Of a stretch of DNA of 64,000 bases, positions 1 through 10,454 are shown in pieces (position 1 is the stretch's first letter; every line of letters starts with the position of its first letter). The translations under genes were made by a program, and so were the position numbers. The DNA is from Flectonema sp. DT1601. Lineage: Eukaryota; Euglenozoa; Diplonemea; Diplonemida; Diplonemidae. The stretch spans positions 186,001-250,000 of the forward strand of contig OZ025861.1 of the NCBI GenBank assembly GCA_964019425.1, read 5' to 3'. The notes under the pieces are model-generated. The model worked only from the letters and a program-made list of their open reading frames with translations, did not search any database and was not told the DNA's origin.

Positions 1-460
1 GAACAACGACATTCAAAATACGGCACGAATCCGTGTTCCTTTTGCTACGTTTTTTTTTTTTTTCCATTCGTTTATGATTAGAAGAAATGAGAAATAATAA
101 AACAGGGTTGACAAGCACACGACACTTGGGGAAAAAAAAAAAAGGGAACTTTGACAATGCAAAAACAGTCAAAGAAAAGGGTATGTTTTAGGAAAAATAA
201 CATAGAAGGGGAAAATATTTTTGTCTTATTGACCAGAAAACGTTGTCGAATCTGGTAATTCAGGGAATACGTACCATCAGGTTGAAAAAAAAAGAAGGGG
301 AGGGGGGTGAAAATCATTCGGGCAACATTAACGGGTAAATACAAACAAACTACTCGCATTCAATCCCACCCTTCGGAAAGGTTTTTTATTTTATTTTTTT
401 AATATCGTTTTGTGGGAAAGATGAACGAAGAAAAAAAGAATCGGACAATCGACATCTCTT

Positions 461-690
461 TTTTCGTTGTGCGAAACCAAAGTAGGAAAAAGTTAAGCTA
501 CGCTGCCATGTTTCCCTTTCTACCGAACAATAGGTTTGTACAAAATTAAAAAAAAGGAATCGGCAAACTTCACTTTTAACTTTCTTACTCACAGGTTTGC
601 TTTGTTTGTGCGCAACCGATACAAATCCTAATAAAGGAATAGGTTAGTTACGCTGCCACAAAGCTCTTTCTACCGAACAATGAGGGTAGG
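461..690. repeat. Dispersed repeat R3, two tandem degenerate copies
   Basis: Copies at about 461-545 and 601-690 share a core with TACGCTGCCA followed by a pyrimidine stretch and CTACCGAACAAT. Related copies lie near 32513-32636 and 43547-43630. The copies begin near a TTTGTGCGCAACC-like stretch. Family unknown; SINE-like or a decayed small-RNA-derived repeat are both possible. Confidence 0.6.
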
Positions 691-1671
691 TACAATAAAA
701 AAATTAAAAACCTGGGGAAACTAATACAACTGCATCCTGAGAGCAAATACAGTACGTCTGCTTGCCTTGTAGGAACCCAGCAGCTCCAATGGTGATAACC
801 ACAAAAGAGAAAAACTAAAAAAATAAAATAAAATCAGATAAACATAACTCTGCGGAGCTAGCCAACCCAGATTCTGTGAAATCGACTATACGGACAAAAC
901 ATAAAAGAGTGGCGCATCAATCACCACTGGGCCAAACCCCCCTTTTATATTTTCTTCTTTTGCCCCTTTCACTCTCAGACTTTATCGCAGAAAAAAGAAA
1001 AAAGAAAATAATAAATAAATAAACGCCTGAGCAAGATAAGATACACGCTGATTGCCACACACTTATCGGTTTGGTTACTACACCTCCCTCTCACTCTCAG
1101 CGATAAATTCACTCAGATCCTTACGGTCTGTCCACAAAGAGATTTATCTTCGACGGTTTAAAATGTACCGCAAGATATGTACAGCTGCATTTAAACGACA
1201 AAATCTATTTCAATTGTTGTAGAGCAACACGGCTTCCAACCATCTCCGCACAGCAGCTGAGAAACTGCGTTGCGGGGTGTTGGAAATCAATACTACTCAG
1301 AAGACAGATTTTCATTTTAAAAAAAAAAAAAAAAAAAGGATGGGGGCAGCGGAGATGAAGGGGACCAGAAGCTAAATACAGCACGACACGGCCAGGGCGG
1401 GGGTCGTGTTTCGGGCTGCTTGTATATTTTTGCTTCTCGTACAAACAGTCTTTCTGTTTATCTCCTTTGCTTTTTTTTTTTGTTTTTTTTTTTTTTTTTC
1501 TTTTGTGAGACGGTCAACAATAAGTCAACCATCCCTTGGGAATCTGCACTAAGAAGGGACCTGTTTTCAATTTCTTTCCTTAGAAAAGACTCATGTTAGA
1601 GGAAAAAAATAAAAAGGGGGTTAAAAAGAACACAAGGTAACAATGAATTTTCAAAAGAAAAAAAAAAAAAA

Positions 1672-1830
1672 AAGGGGGATTTTAATACGATAGGAAAAGA
1701 TCTGGGGAGGGTAAATTAATACTGTCTTTTCAAGCTCAAAATGGGGGGGGGACTTTGATACGATACGAAAAGATTTATCTGGGAAGAATACTCAAAATGG
1801 GGGGGGAATTTGCTTTTATACTCCCAGCAG
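1672..1830. repeat. Degenerate tandem repeat with G runs
   Basis: Three decayed units share CTCAAAATGGGGGGG and, after a short gap, ATACGATACGAAAAGAT. The spacing is irregular, about 60-70 nt. No coding potential. Confidence 0.5.
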
Positions 1831-2471
1831 ATTTAAGTAAAAAATACCCAATTCAAATTTAAACGTTTCTAAAAAGTAGACAGTCATTAGTGATGTTCTT
1901 GTTGAAAGAACTAAGCACAAAAATATAATTATGGAAGTATAAAAATACTATCTCTCTTTTTTATTTGGGAGCAAAATTTGGGAGCAAAAAAAAAAAAAAA
2001 AAAAAAAAAAAACGTAAAAAAATTCAGTCTAATCTTTTAAAAAAGCGGAGGGAGTACGTTACGACACGTATTCCGCATCCCCACAACGAGATTTTTGATT
2101 TAAAAAAAGTTGTTTCCTTGATATTTCTATTTTATGAGTGTGACGGGAATGGGGACTTCCTTATTCCTTTTTTTTTTTTTTTTTTCGTAGTAGTCAATCG
2201 GTTGCCGATTTTTTATTTCTTTTCTTTACATATTTTTTTTTTTTTTTTTTTTTGATTTTAAAGTCATTCTATGACTACTGATTTGTTAGGTGAGTGGTCG
2301 GAATAATTTTTTTTTTTTTTTTTTTTTCCTTACACATCTTGTCTATATCATCCCGAAGTGTAGGGTGGAGTGAAAACGAAACTCGGATAACTAGATCTGA
2401 CGGTGTGTGTTTTTTTCTTTTCTTTTCTGTTTTTTATTCTCCGTTGCAAAGCACAACAGCATCCCACAACC

Positions 2472-2515
2472 CCGATCTCGTGCAAGGCAGTGGTGGATGC
2501 CAGGCACTCGATCGG
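2472..2515. other. Hairpin with symmetric internal loops
   Basis: The arms pair CCGATC with GATCGG, GTGC with GCAC and GGCA with TGCC. They are separated by two symmetric 2x2 internal loops (tc/tc and aa/ag) and closed by an 8-nt loop. That gives 14 base pairs in 44 nt, in a GC-rich patch of otherwise AT-rich DNA. It may be a structured RNA, but no known family is recognised. Confidence 0.5.
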
Positions 2516-2541
2516 CAGCCCCAGGACAACATGTCGGTTTT

Positions 2542-2575
<34 letters not shown>

Positions 2576-2931
2576 CTTGGTAAAGCAGCCCCGATAAACT
2601 TGCAGAAGGCTTATCGTTACCGCTGGAAACCTAATAGCCTTTTATTTTTAATGTTCGTTTTGGAAAGATGTCCGTATAAAACTGAAAACTACCTGTGTGC
2701 TACAAGTGCTGCTCAGCTTTTTTTTTTTTGAGGGTACCTAAATGACCTGAATGATTGTTTTTTCTACATTGATATAAGTAGAAAAATAGGGACGTCCTAG
2801 TCGAGATTTCGTAATACGCCAAATTTCATTTTTTTTTTCATTTCATTTCGTTCATTTTTTTTTTTTTTTTTTTTGAGTCTAAACACCTAATCTTTGACTG
2901 CTACACTCTCTCCTTGACCTTACTCGTATGA

Positions 2932-4111
2932 TCAGTGGTAGGTTTGGTTGCCTATCTCAAGAAGGGCTTTACGAAGTTGCTTCCATGTAGGACGCTGTAC
3001 AACTTTCGAGCACAACGGAGCCAACACAGCACAAGCTTCTTCAGAGGCCCCGATTCCAATAATTGGTATTGCCAGCTGTTTTTATTGTTATTGTGATAAG
3101 TTATGTATAAAAAAGTGTTTTTTTGTTTTTTCGATGAAGAAGGTAACATACTCCACCAACAGTCTTGAACCAAACAACAAGCTCTGGATCATCAGTACAA
3201 ATAGCACCGCAAGAAGGGTTAGATAAAATGAAAACTCTAACCGCTTCTCTAGCTGCTTCTTTTGAAAGAGCACCGTCAGCTGGGGGTCTACCTGCTTTGT
3301 CGGAGAATGGAACTGGGGAAGAACGACGAGTTTTTATCGGGAAATTGAGGGCATGCCATGGTCGGAAGTTGGTGGCTCGGACAGAAAGTTCTCTCAAAAG
3401 AACATAGTCCTCTGATATTCCAATCAACGATAATCTGGATGTCACATCCGTAACATTACGAGGAAGGAACGGCAACCATCCCAAACCATTGAGCGACAGC
3501 TCTCTGGCACATTGTTCGCATGAAACGTACTTTACGTTTATCTTTGGAGGTGGGCTCATCCCCAAAGCAGCAATTGATGTGTGAAAAGTATCCGGGGATT
3601 GCCACTTCGTAGAGTCTCTGTGACGCATCTTACTACACCAACCACATGCTTCAACAGGTGCAATGTCACAATCTTCAAAACCTCCTTGGAATACTTCACG
3701 TCTCTGATGTTCGTCTAACTGAGTTGAAGAGAACTCTAATAGCTGACTGTTAACTCTGGTTATGTATAACATGTAGTTCCTGCAAATACCGGGAGCGTCA
3801 CACGAAAATTTCCAACCCACAACTCCACACTTACCGCTGCTAACGTTCACTAAGATCTCTGAAAACAATTTTTTATAAAAAGGTGTCATCGAAGATAAAA
3901 TATTTCCCCCGATAACCTCCTGTGGTGACCAGACTTCTTCAGTTCCGTTATTTCTCTTGGCGTTGTATTCCCAAAGATCTGGTGTTTCGATACCAACAAT
4001 TGTCCCATCAGTCTTCACTGTGTACCTCATCTCGGGCCTCAGTAACCAAACTGGTTGTGAGTAACCATCGAGTGATTCTTCTAACAACGGTGGGCATTCT
4101 TCGTAGTCCAT
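2932..4111 (-). CDS. PAS-like fold protein with degenerate receiver-like C-terminus
   Basis: Two exons, 4111-3152 and 3075-2932, with a 76-nt intron (GTATGT...AACAG); 367 aa. Reading straight through the donor would give a spurious lysine-rich tail. Residues about 25-150 resemble a PAS-type sensor found in bacterial proteins (VIGGNIL, then CDAP..CRNYMLYI, then an arginine after a turn). A Cys pair motif (CGWCSKMRH) and a later CEQC suggest metal binding around residues 155-205. The last 60 residues, joined by splicing, have a receiver-domain-like C-terminal half (IPIIGIGASEE...VVQRP), but the usual phospho-site lysine is Q. The ligand is unknown. Start chosen because the ATG follows a 19-nt A run and no upstream in-frame ATG is supported. 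Sensor role is an inference. Confidence 0.65.
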
Positions 4112-4984
4112 ATTTTTTTTTTTTTTTTTTTGTTTGCAAAAAATTTCCTTAATTTCAAAAAAAATAAGTATAACCTAAAAAAATATTGTGATGAGGAAAA
4201 AAAAAAATAACAACCCCCTCCACCAAGGCAATCCATCTGGTGTTGTGCAATTCGTAATAGCTCTGTTGTGAAAACAATCGTATTAAACTAACGAACTCGT
4301 TTTTTTTTCCAAATCACAATAAATAAAAATACGAACGGATGAAACAATCGAATACTGCAAATTCTACATAAATGGTATGAAAGAACCAAAGTAACAATAA
4401 AAAGAGGGAGGTATTACAAAAAGACACCGATCAGCATAAATAATTATTTGTTCGTGTAGGAAAAAAGTGGAAAAATGCTCACCTCTTGCGGTGACAACTG
4501 TTCACAGCAAAGCATGGCAGGCAGATCTCAACACTCAACCTTGCTAAAACGATCTGTTTTCCCCTCCTTCTCTGTTTACTTTTACTTTTTTTTTCTTTCT
4601 TCACTTAAAAACAAAAACTGCTTCTCAATTGCAATCGAACGACGTAAAAAAGAATGAAAGTGTAAAGAGAGAGGAAAATTTTAAAATAATCATCGGGAAG
4701 AAGCGCGCTTGTTGGCTTCAGAAAGAAAAATCCCAACGATAGCTGGTTGTGGTTATCAACGAGACCAGCTTATAGACTTTTAATAAAAAAAAAAAGAGAG
4801 AGAGAGAGAAACCAAGTTAAGCTACATCCAGTCATCAAGTCGGAACTGACCAGTATAAATAGCGTTTACTTAGTAGTTAAACAGAAGAAAGAGGGAGAAG
4901 AAACAAATAAAAAAGGTCTACTGGATGCTGCAGATATTGCAGCATACGAACGAAACTAATTAAAACATCTCTCGCTCTCTTTTT
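4112..4984. other. Intergenic stretch, lectin gene to PAS-like gene
   Basis: No gene is seen. It begins with a 19-nt T run directly before the PAS-like start codon and contains a purine-rich patch with GA repeats near 4796-4810. It should contain the 3' end of the lectin mRNA and the leader of the PAS-like gene. Confidence 0.5.
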
Positions 4985-6844
4985 TTAGTGCCACGAACTG
5001 AAGTCCGCACAACTAGTGCCCATCTGACAGAAGAATGTTTTATAAGTAACACAAGTCGTGTAGTCTAACATGGTGTATGCAGAAGTAGCAAAGTAGACAG
5101 GTGTCGATGCGTAGTAAGCATTGTAAGCACTGTACATGGCCGCGGTGATGGCTTGCACGCAAGGGTCATCGAGTCCCAGCAGCTCGCTGATGATTTCGAA
5201 CTCATCTTGACACGCGTAGCACAACTCCTTGGAAGCACCTCCTCTCGAAAGCCCTCCGCCGAGCGCCAACGAGAACCTAGCCATCGCCAGGAGCAGGGCC
5301 TGCACGGCAGCCTTCGCAGCGTCGATCGCTTCGTTTACAGCTTTCTTCACGTATGCGACCACCTTTGTGACGTACTCCCTCATTCCGTTTAGGAAAGTTT
5401 TCAATCTGTTCTTGAGTGACCCGCTCTGCAGACGAATTGCCTTCAGAGAAAAGCGGATGGCGTCAGACAACTTGATGTCGTTCCTTCCCTGTTTGAACAG
5501 GTTCCAGATGTCAACAATGACATCCTTCACATCTAACCATCCCTTGATGTTGGAGATGTATGAAGCGACCTCGATGCAAAGCGACTCCGCATCTCCTTTC
5601 AGCAGCCTGCACGCGATCTTCACCTTTCTGCAAGTGTTTCCACACGACGGTGCTGGCGAAGGGACAGGCGAGTTGTTGATCCCCCCCGTCCGGTAAACGG
5701 CATTCCCCCATCCACCACCGCAGGTCTGCGTCGCGTCCCCGGCACACGGAGTACTGCAGCGGCCGTCGGTTGCGACTCCGTGCTTTCCGAAGCTGTTGCC
5801 GCACCAGCACTGCTTGTACCACTGTACCCCGAAGTACTCGTACCCCTGCGTGCGGCAGTGGTCGCTGCAGCCCTCCACCGTCATCGAGTCAGATGTCCAC
5901 TTGTTGTTCGGTAGATCCCTGTCCCCGGAATCCTTGTAACACCCCATTCGGAGGATGGGCTCGTGAGTTTGCACCTGGGATCCATCCAGTCCTGTCTCGT
6001 ACACAACCTCGTCAAAGTTGTTTAGCAGTTCGAGTCTCGCCCCGTTCAGCCTCTCTTCGCAGCAGTTGTTCTTGTCCCTGTTGTAGATGACAACCTTCTC
6101 AACTTCGACTTCCGATCCGAGGTCCACCATCCAGAAGTTCGATGACTTACCTGCCGAGTGGTAGTAGTAATCGGGATCTCCGCGTACTCCGAGGTGCCCA
6201 TCCAGAGCGTACCGGCACTGCGAAACTCCCCTCTCGTTAGTCCAACCCCACCCGTTCGATGAGGTGCACGGCATCTCCTCCGCCACGTTCACTCCGTACG
6301 CGTTGTACACAGCAACCTGAGACAGCTGCAGGTACTCACCCGACTTCGTAATCCGCACCTTCCGGGCTCCGTGTGGCCGCAGTGTCTGCTCCTGGTCCCC
6401 GTTTAGCGTACTGCGGTACAACACGTCTCCCGCCCCGTTGCTCAGCTCGATCACCGCTCCGTTCAACCGACTCGAGCAGCAGTCCGCCCGGTTGTACACC
6501 ACGACGTGGTCAATGTCAACGTCACCGCCGAGATCCAACTTCCATTCAGAGTTGCTGCGAGAACTCGAGTGGTAGTATTTGTCAGGGTCTCCCCTCACAC
6601 CCATGAACCCATCAACTGCCCACCCGCATTGAGACTCGCCGTGTGTCTGCCATGTCCACCCTTTCGTCGCTGTGCACGACTTCCCCAACCCAATGTTTTC
6701 ACCTCTCTTGTTGTACACTCCAACTTGAGACAGTTGCAGGTAGTGTCCAGACTTTCGTATCAGAACCGTCTTCGCGAGAAGGGCGTCACTAGTCGTCGAC
6801 ATCGCCGCCAGTATCACCCCTCCCAGAACTGAGAGTGATCTCAT
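4985..6844 (-). CDS. Secreted protein with two F5/8-type lectin-like domains and a WSC domain
   Basis: Single exon, 619 aa. The start at 6844 is chosen because a clear acceptor (pyrimidine tract then AACAG, 6868-6890) lies 24 nt upstream; in-frame codons further up would be outside the mRNA. The N-terminus MRSLSVLGGVILAAM reads as a signal peptide. Two homologous modules of about 130 residues follow (about 27-165 and 166-305), each with LQLSQV.VYN, GVRGDPD, a W..DLG strand and YNR....CC..RLNGA, typical of galactose/fucose-binding lectin folds. Next is a WSC domain (about 310-395) with the usual Cys pattern (YFGVQWYKQCWCGN, CAGD.TQTCGG). The remaining 220 residues are Cys-containing, partly helical and unrecognised. 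GC content is clearly above its neighbours. It probably acts at the cell surface or is secreted to bind sugars. Confidence 0.8.
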   Translation of the reverse strand: MRSLSVLGGVILAAMSTTSDALLAKTVLIRKSGHYLQLSQVGVYNKRGENIGLGKSCTATKGWTWQTHGESQCGWAVDGFMGVRGDPDKYYHSSSRSNSEWKLDLGGDVDIDHVVVYNRADCCSSRLNGAVIELSNGAGDVLYRSTLNGDQEQTLRPHGARKVRITKSGEYLQLSQVAVYNAYGVNVAEEMPCTSSNGWGWTNERGVSQCRYALDGHLGVRGDPDYYYHSAGKSSNFWMVDLGSEVEVEKVVIYNRDKNNCCEERLNGARLELLNNFDEVVYETGLDGSQVQTHEPILRMGCYKDSGDRDLPNNKWTSDSMTVEGCSDHCRTQGYEYFGVQWYKQCWCGNSFGKHGVATDGRCSTPCAGDATQTCGGGWGNAVYRTGGINNSPVPSPAPSCGNTCRKVKIACRLLKGDAESLCIEVASYISNIKGWLDVKDVIVDIWNLFKQGRNDIKLSDAIRFSLKAIRLQSGSLKNRLKTFLNGMREYVTKVVAYVKKAVNEAIDAAKAAVQALLLAMARFSLALGGGLSRGGASKELCYACQDEFEIISELLGLDDPCVQAITAAMYSAYNAYYASTPVYFATSAYTMLDYTTCVTYKTFFCQMGTSCADFSSWH

Positions 6845-6867
6845 TGTTGTTGTTGTGGTGTTGTAAT

Positions 6868-6892
6868 CTGTTCGAGAAGAAAGATAAGACAC
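6868..6892 (-). other. Probable spliced-leader acceptor for the lectin gene
   Basis: On the minus strand a pyrimidine-rich run (CTTATCTTTCTTCTCG) leads to AACAG, then a 23-nt leader rich in ACAACA before the ATG. The AG defines the 5' end of the mRNA body. Whether it is trans-splicing or a 5' leader intron cannot be told from sequence. Confidence 0.55.
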
Positions 6893-7198
6893 GAAGAATC
6901 CAAACAGACACAGAAGATGTACAGTTCCTATATTTTCTTGCTGAGGTAGAAGAACAGATAAATAATAACAATAACACATAAACAACAGAGAGAGTAGTAA
7001 TAACAGGAACTAAATACAATACGATTTCTATAATAAATAATAATAATAATAATATAATTCTATACGAGTACGAAACAGAGGAATCACAATGGAATAAATG
7101 CAACGAAAGAGAAACACGATTGCCGTAAAAATCGTTCAGTTCGAATCCCTCAACATTTAACAAGAGGTTAACGAAAAACAGTGATTCTATAACGAACA

Positions 7199-7534
7199 TT
7201 ACCTAAATGGTGTTCCACTACTGTAGCCTCGAGTTGCTGGTGTTCTTCTCATCGGTGTGGCAGAAGTCATCCCGCTGGATTTTCCTCCCGAGAGGTGTTC
7301 GTGTAAGAGTTGTTTTAGATCATCGCATTCGTCTGATCGAAGTTGCAGCTCTCCCTGAAATTGCTGTTCCTGCATCTTAGCTCTTACTAACTGAACGTGT
7401 GTAGTCTCACATCTATTTTTGTATTGTTGTTGCAGTCGTTTGTGCTCTTCCTTGTGTCCCAAGAGTTTCCTCTCCAGTTCCATATTAGCCTCGTGTAGCT
7501 CTTCAATACGTCGTTGCTTACTTTCTCCGTTCTG

Positions 7535-7566
<32 letters not shown>

Positions 7567-8409
7567 TCACTACGACAACGCACAAGACTTGCGATAAAGA
7601 ATACTAGTCGATGTGCCTACTGACGAAGCAGTAAAAGGAGAGATTTTTTTTTAAAAAGTTCCAGTACGTTACACCTACGAGAATAATAACCCGGAATTCG
7701 GATCTTATTTTATGAAAAAATACAAACCTTTTCCAATACGGTAATGCGGGAGCGTAAACGAGATCTCAGTGTCGTAAACTCCTCTAAAAGAGATGTTTTT
7801 GCTTCATGTAAGTTACTCAGCTGTAGAAATTAATTATTAGGTTCAATTATAAAGAATGAATATATCAAACTAAAGTGAAAGACAAACCATGTGAGACTTC
7901 TCAAGTTCGAGTCTGTCTTCGATGTTAAAACTACTTTCAGAACCCTGTGAGCGAGCTGGAGATATCGCTCGAGAGCTTGCAATAGATGTTTGTTCTCTGA
8001 GGTGAGAGAGTTCTTCTTTGAAGTAGGCTTCAGTTGTTTTCATTGTGTGGGATGTTCGATCTATTTCATCCTCGATCGACTGCCGCTCATCTCGAATCTT
8101 ATGAACTTCTTCGACGTGTTGAATACTTCTTTCAGTGACTCGTGGTGGACTGCTGTAGTCGCCAGCGCGTAGCTTATCTAGCTCGCCTCTCAAAACTTTA
8201 TTAGTATCGACAGTCGAGTAGTACGCATCAGTGACTGCTGCTATCGTCTCCGTCTTACTTTCTAATACTTTCTGCGCTCCTCTCAGTTCGTCTTCCAAAG
8301 ACCTCGCATTTGATTGAAATTTTTGTTCTCTTTCTGCCAGTAGTTCTCGTTTAAGTCTTTCAATCTCTTCTAATTGCGACTGAAATATATCAGCTGAAGC
8401 ATGCTGCAT
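7199..8409 (-). CDS. Coiled-coil protein, 315 aa, three exons
   Basis: Exons 8409-7888, 7820-7728 and 7531-7199 join in phase 0 with donors GTTTGT and GTTTGT and acceptors CTACAG and AAACAG (introns of 67 and 196 nt; the second ends in an A run of about 24). The product is nearly all heptad-like: a first coil at about 8-60, a linker with SSPPR, a second coil at about 90-145, a Ser-rich hinge (SIASSRAISPARSQGS), then a third coil to about 285. It ends with a basic, Thr/Ser/Gly-rich tail (TPMRRTPATRG). No enzyme motif. The tail is of a kind seen in microtubule- or scaffold-associated proteins, but no family is recognised. The short middle exon (31 codons) keeps the heptad character, which supports the splice model. 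Confidence 0.75.
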
Positions 8410-9209
8410 ATTCAGGTAGAGATACTACTTTTTTAACTCAAATTGAATGTAAGGAAATGTCTTTAAAAAACAAAAGACGATATAGAGACAATGACTGTAG
8501 GAAATTAATAGAAAGATAAGTACAGAGTTGACGCGTTGAACTATGCTTCTGAAGTCTTTTTTTTGTTTTCTTTTCTTTCTTTCATTCATTCTTTCTTTTA
8601 AATAAAAAAAAAAAATAATAAAAAAAGAAAAACCATTCAGATATAAGCAGCCTTTATGTTTTGTTTGATCGCAAGACGGTATTACTGGCGACACAGTGAA
8701 AAAAAATAGATGACATTTTTTGAAACATAAAAAAATAAATAAAAACGGTTCTTAATCTGAATGGTTTCTTCTCCCCGACTTCGTCGGTGTAAAAAAAAAA
8801 AAAAATTATTTTTTTTTAATGGAATCGTGTAAATAAGGAGAACTTTGAAGGAAACCAAAATGCAATGGTTAAATGGGGTTGGTTTGTGTCGAGAGAAGAG
8901 AAAGCGGCTGCTGCGCACGACAGCAGCAACGAAATTGATTACCGTAAACAAATTATTAAATTAAAGTCATGTAGGCTCAAGTTCCTGGTTTTGATAAAAA
9001 TTTTTTTTTCTTTCTTCCTTTCTGCAGGGTACTGCTTTTTTTACAATAAAAAAAAAACAAAACATTAAACAAAAAAAATCGAGACAAACACCAGACGTAA
9101 AAAGAAAGTCAGATCTCAGTTTCTTCTCTGTGCTATTAAGTCACAGCAGCCACTGCTACGTAATGCTATTATTTGAGTTTTTCAAAATTATATATTTACA
9201 GCATACAAA
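8410..9209. other. Intergenic stretch with hairpin repeat R5
   Basis: No gene is seen. It contains dispersed element R5 at 8745-8804, several A/T runs, and presumably the 3' UTR of the NT-C2 gene. Confidence 0.5.
8745..8804. repeat. Dispersed hairpin element R5, copy 1
   Basis: About 60 bp shared with 54770-54828: ACGG, then AATCTGAATGGTTTCTTCTCC, a CCGAC/GTCGG mini-hairpin (3-nt loop), then an A run of 14 or more. An A-rich end after a conserved body is what a short retroposed transcript would leave, but two copies are too few to be sure. Confidence 0.5.
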
Positions 9210-10151
9210 CTATGATATTAGACAGGTGTTGCAAGATCTGTTTTGGTGTCGTAATTCTTCTTCCCGAAGTCGATTTGATTGCTCGTTGTGAACTAATGCT
9301 CTGTCACGAACACGTCTGGTGTGTAGTTGTTGAGATAATTTATAATTAAGCATGTCTTGACGATCTAATTCACATTTCATACTTTCGTAATCATCTTTTA
9401 ACGTTTCGTATGATCGTCGTAATTCTCTAACTTCATTGCGACGATCTTGTAGCTGAGACTCCTGTGAGTGAATCCGAGTATAAAGTTCTAACACATTATG
9501 ATTGAGGTTTGGTACTTGTCCTGAATCCTGAGTCATATTTTGATCTTGAATAGAACCACAACCATTATAATTATCAATCGTATTCTTTGATAGCAGAGTG
9601 TGATCTCCAACGTGATCTGACTCCAAGTCAGAAACAGAAGAGATTTCCCGAGTTTTTCTATTTGTACCAGAATTACCTAACTCAGAGTTGCTTGCTTCCA
9701 AGTGCATGCAGACCGAGTACACTGCAAGAAGAGTTAGTTTCGATGATCCTTTGGAGAGGTCGATATTGCCGTGGCGGCGTTTGCCTTCTTCCTTGTCGCT
9801 GTATTCTAGCTTCCATTGAACTGTTTTTATTAAAGTTTCTGAGTCTGGATCGTCAATATTTCGTTCACAAACTCTCAGCTCAAGTGTTTTGGGTTTTGAA
9901 CCAGATTCTGATCTTCCATCCTTCCTTGATAATGTTATACCAGAGAGTCTCTCAGTAACGTCAAGCTGTGATACAGTTATCATTTCATCAGTTTTTCTAT
10001 CTTTTATCGTGGTGATTCTTTTCCATTTGCATTCACCACTTCCGTCACGACCTCGTTTCCATTGGATCTTATATTCCTTATTGAAGTCGGCATTTTCTAT
10101 CTTCAGACGTTTCAACCAAAACGTGAAATCAACGATAACATTTTCACTCAT
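9210..10151 (-). CDS. N-terminal C2 (EEIG/EHBP-type) protein with coiled coil and CaaX box
   Basis: Single exon, 313 aa. Residues about 1-155 match the NT-C2 layout: an opening strand (VIVDFTFWLKRL), a K.QWKRG turn, a long acidic/basic middle, and a closing HGNIDLSK strand. A Ser/Asn-rich linker (about 156-215) is followed by a coiled coil (about 216-300; QLQDRRNEVRELRRSYETL). The last four residues are CLIS, a textbook farnesylation box, with a second Cys three residues upstream (CNTCLIS) that could be palmitoylated. So this is probably a lipid-anchored adaptor linking membrane and cytoskeleton. A possible leader acceptor (CACCAG) lies 24 nt upstream of the ATG. Confidence 0.75.
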   Translation of the reverse strand: MSENVIVDFTFWLKRLKIENADFNKEYKIQWKRGRDGSGECKWKRITTIKDRKTDEMITVSQLDVTERLSGITLSRKDGRSESGSKPKTLELRVCERNIDDPDSETLIKTVQWKLEYSDKEEGKRRHGNIDLSKGSSKLTLLAVYSVCMHLEASNSELGNSGTNRKTREISSVSDLESDHVGDHTLLSKNTIDNYNGCGSIQDQNMTQDSGQVPNLNHNVLELYTRIHSQESQLQDRRNEVRELRRSYETLKDDYESMKCELDRQDMLNYKLSQQLHTRRVRDRALVHNEQSNRLREEELRHQNRSCNTCLIS

Positions 10152-10454
10152 TTTTTGTGTAAAAGTATTGTGTAGCTGGTGATTAAGGGAATATGTAATA
10201 CTTTTTTTTTTTTATATATAAAGTGAAAAACTAACAACGCCCCCAAGACAGGTGTAAGTAAAATCTATTAAAAAGGGGGAAAAAAAAAAAAAGGAAGAGA
10301 AAGAGAAAGCACCAACAATGTGTTGTATTTTTTTTTTTTTTTTGTGTCAGAATTTTTAATCACCATATCGATCTGTAAAGATCAAAAACTAAACAAAACT
10401 AAAAAAAAAAACCAAACATGAAAGAAAAAAAAAAGCTGTTTTTAATTTAGTCTC

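Larger units (their letters stand above)
1..2931. other. Non-coding stretch with homopolymers, repeats and a hairpin
   Basis: No convincing coding region on either strand; the open frames are short and consist largely of homopolymer translations. It holds two copies of dispersed repeat R3 (about 461-545 and 601-690), a degenerate G-run tandem repeat (1672-1830), many A and T runs, and a 44-nt hairpin at 2472-2515. It is the region downstream of the PAS-like gene. Confidence 0.6.

Noticed and set aside
3084-3151. Lysine-rich C-terminus of the PAS-like protein ending in FYT
   Set aside because: It is read-through of an intron donor; the spliced frame gives a better, receiver-like end.
6845-6985. 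47-codon N-terminal extension of the lectin protein
   Set aside because: It spans the pyrimidine acceptor and puts the signal peptide far inside the protein.
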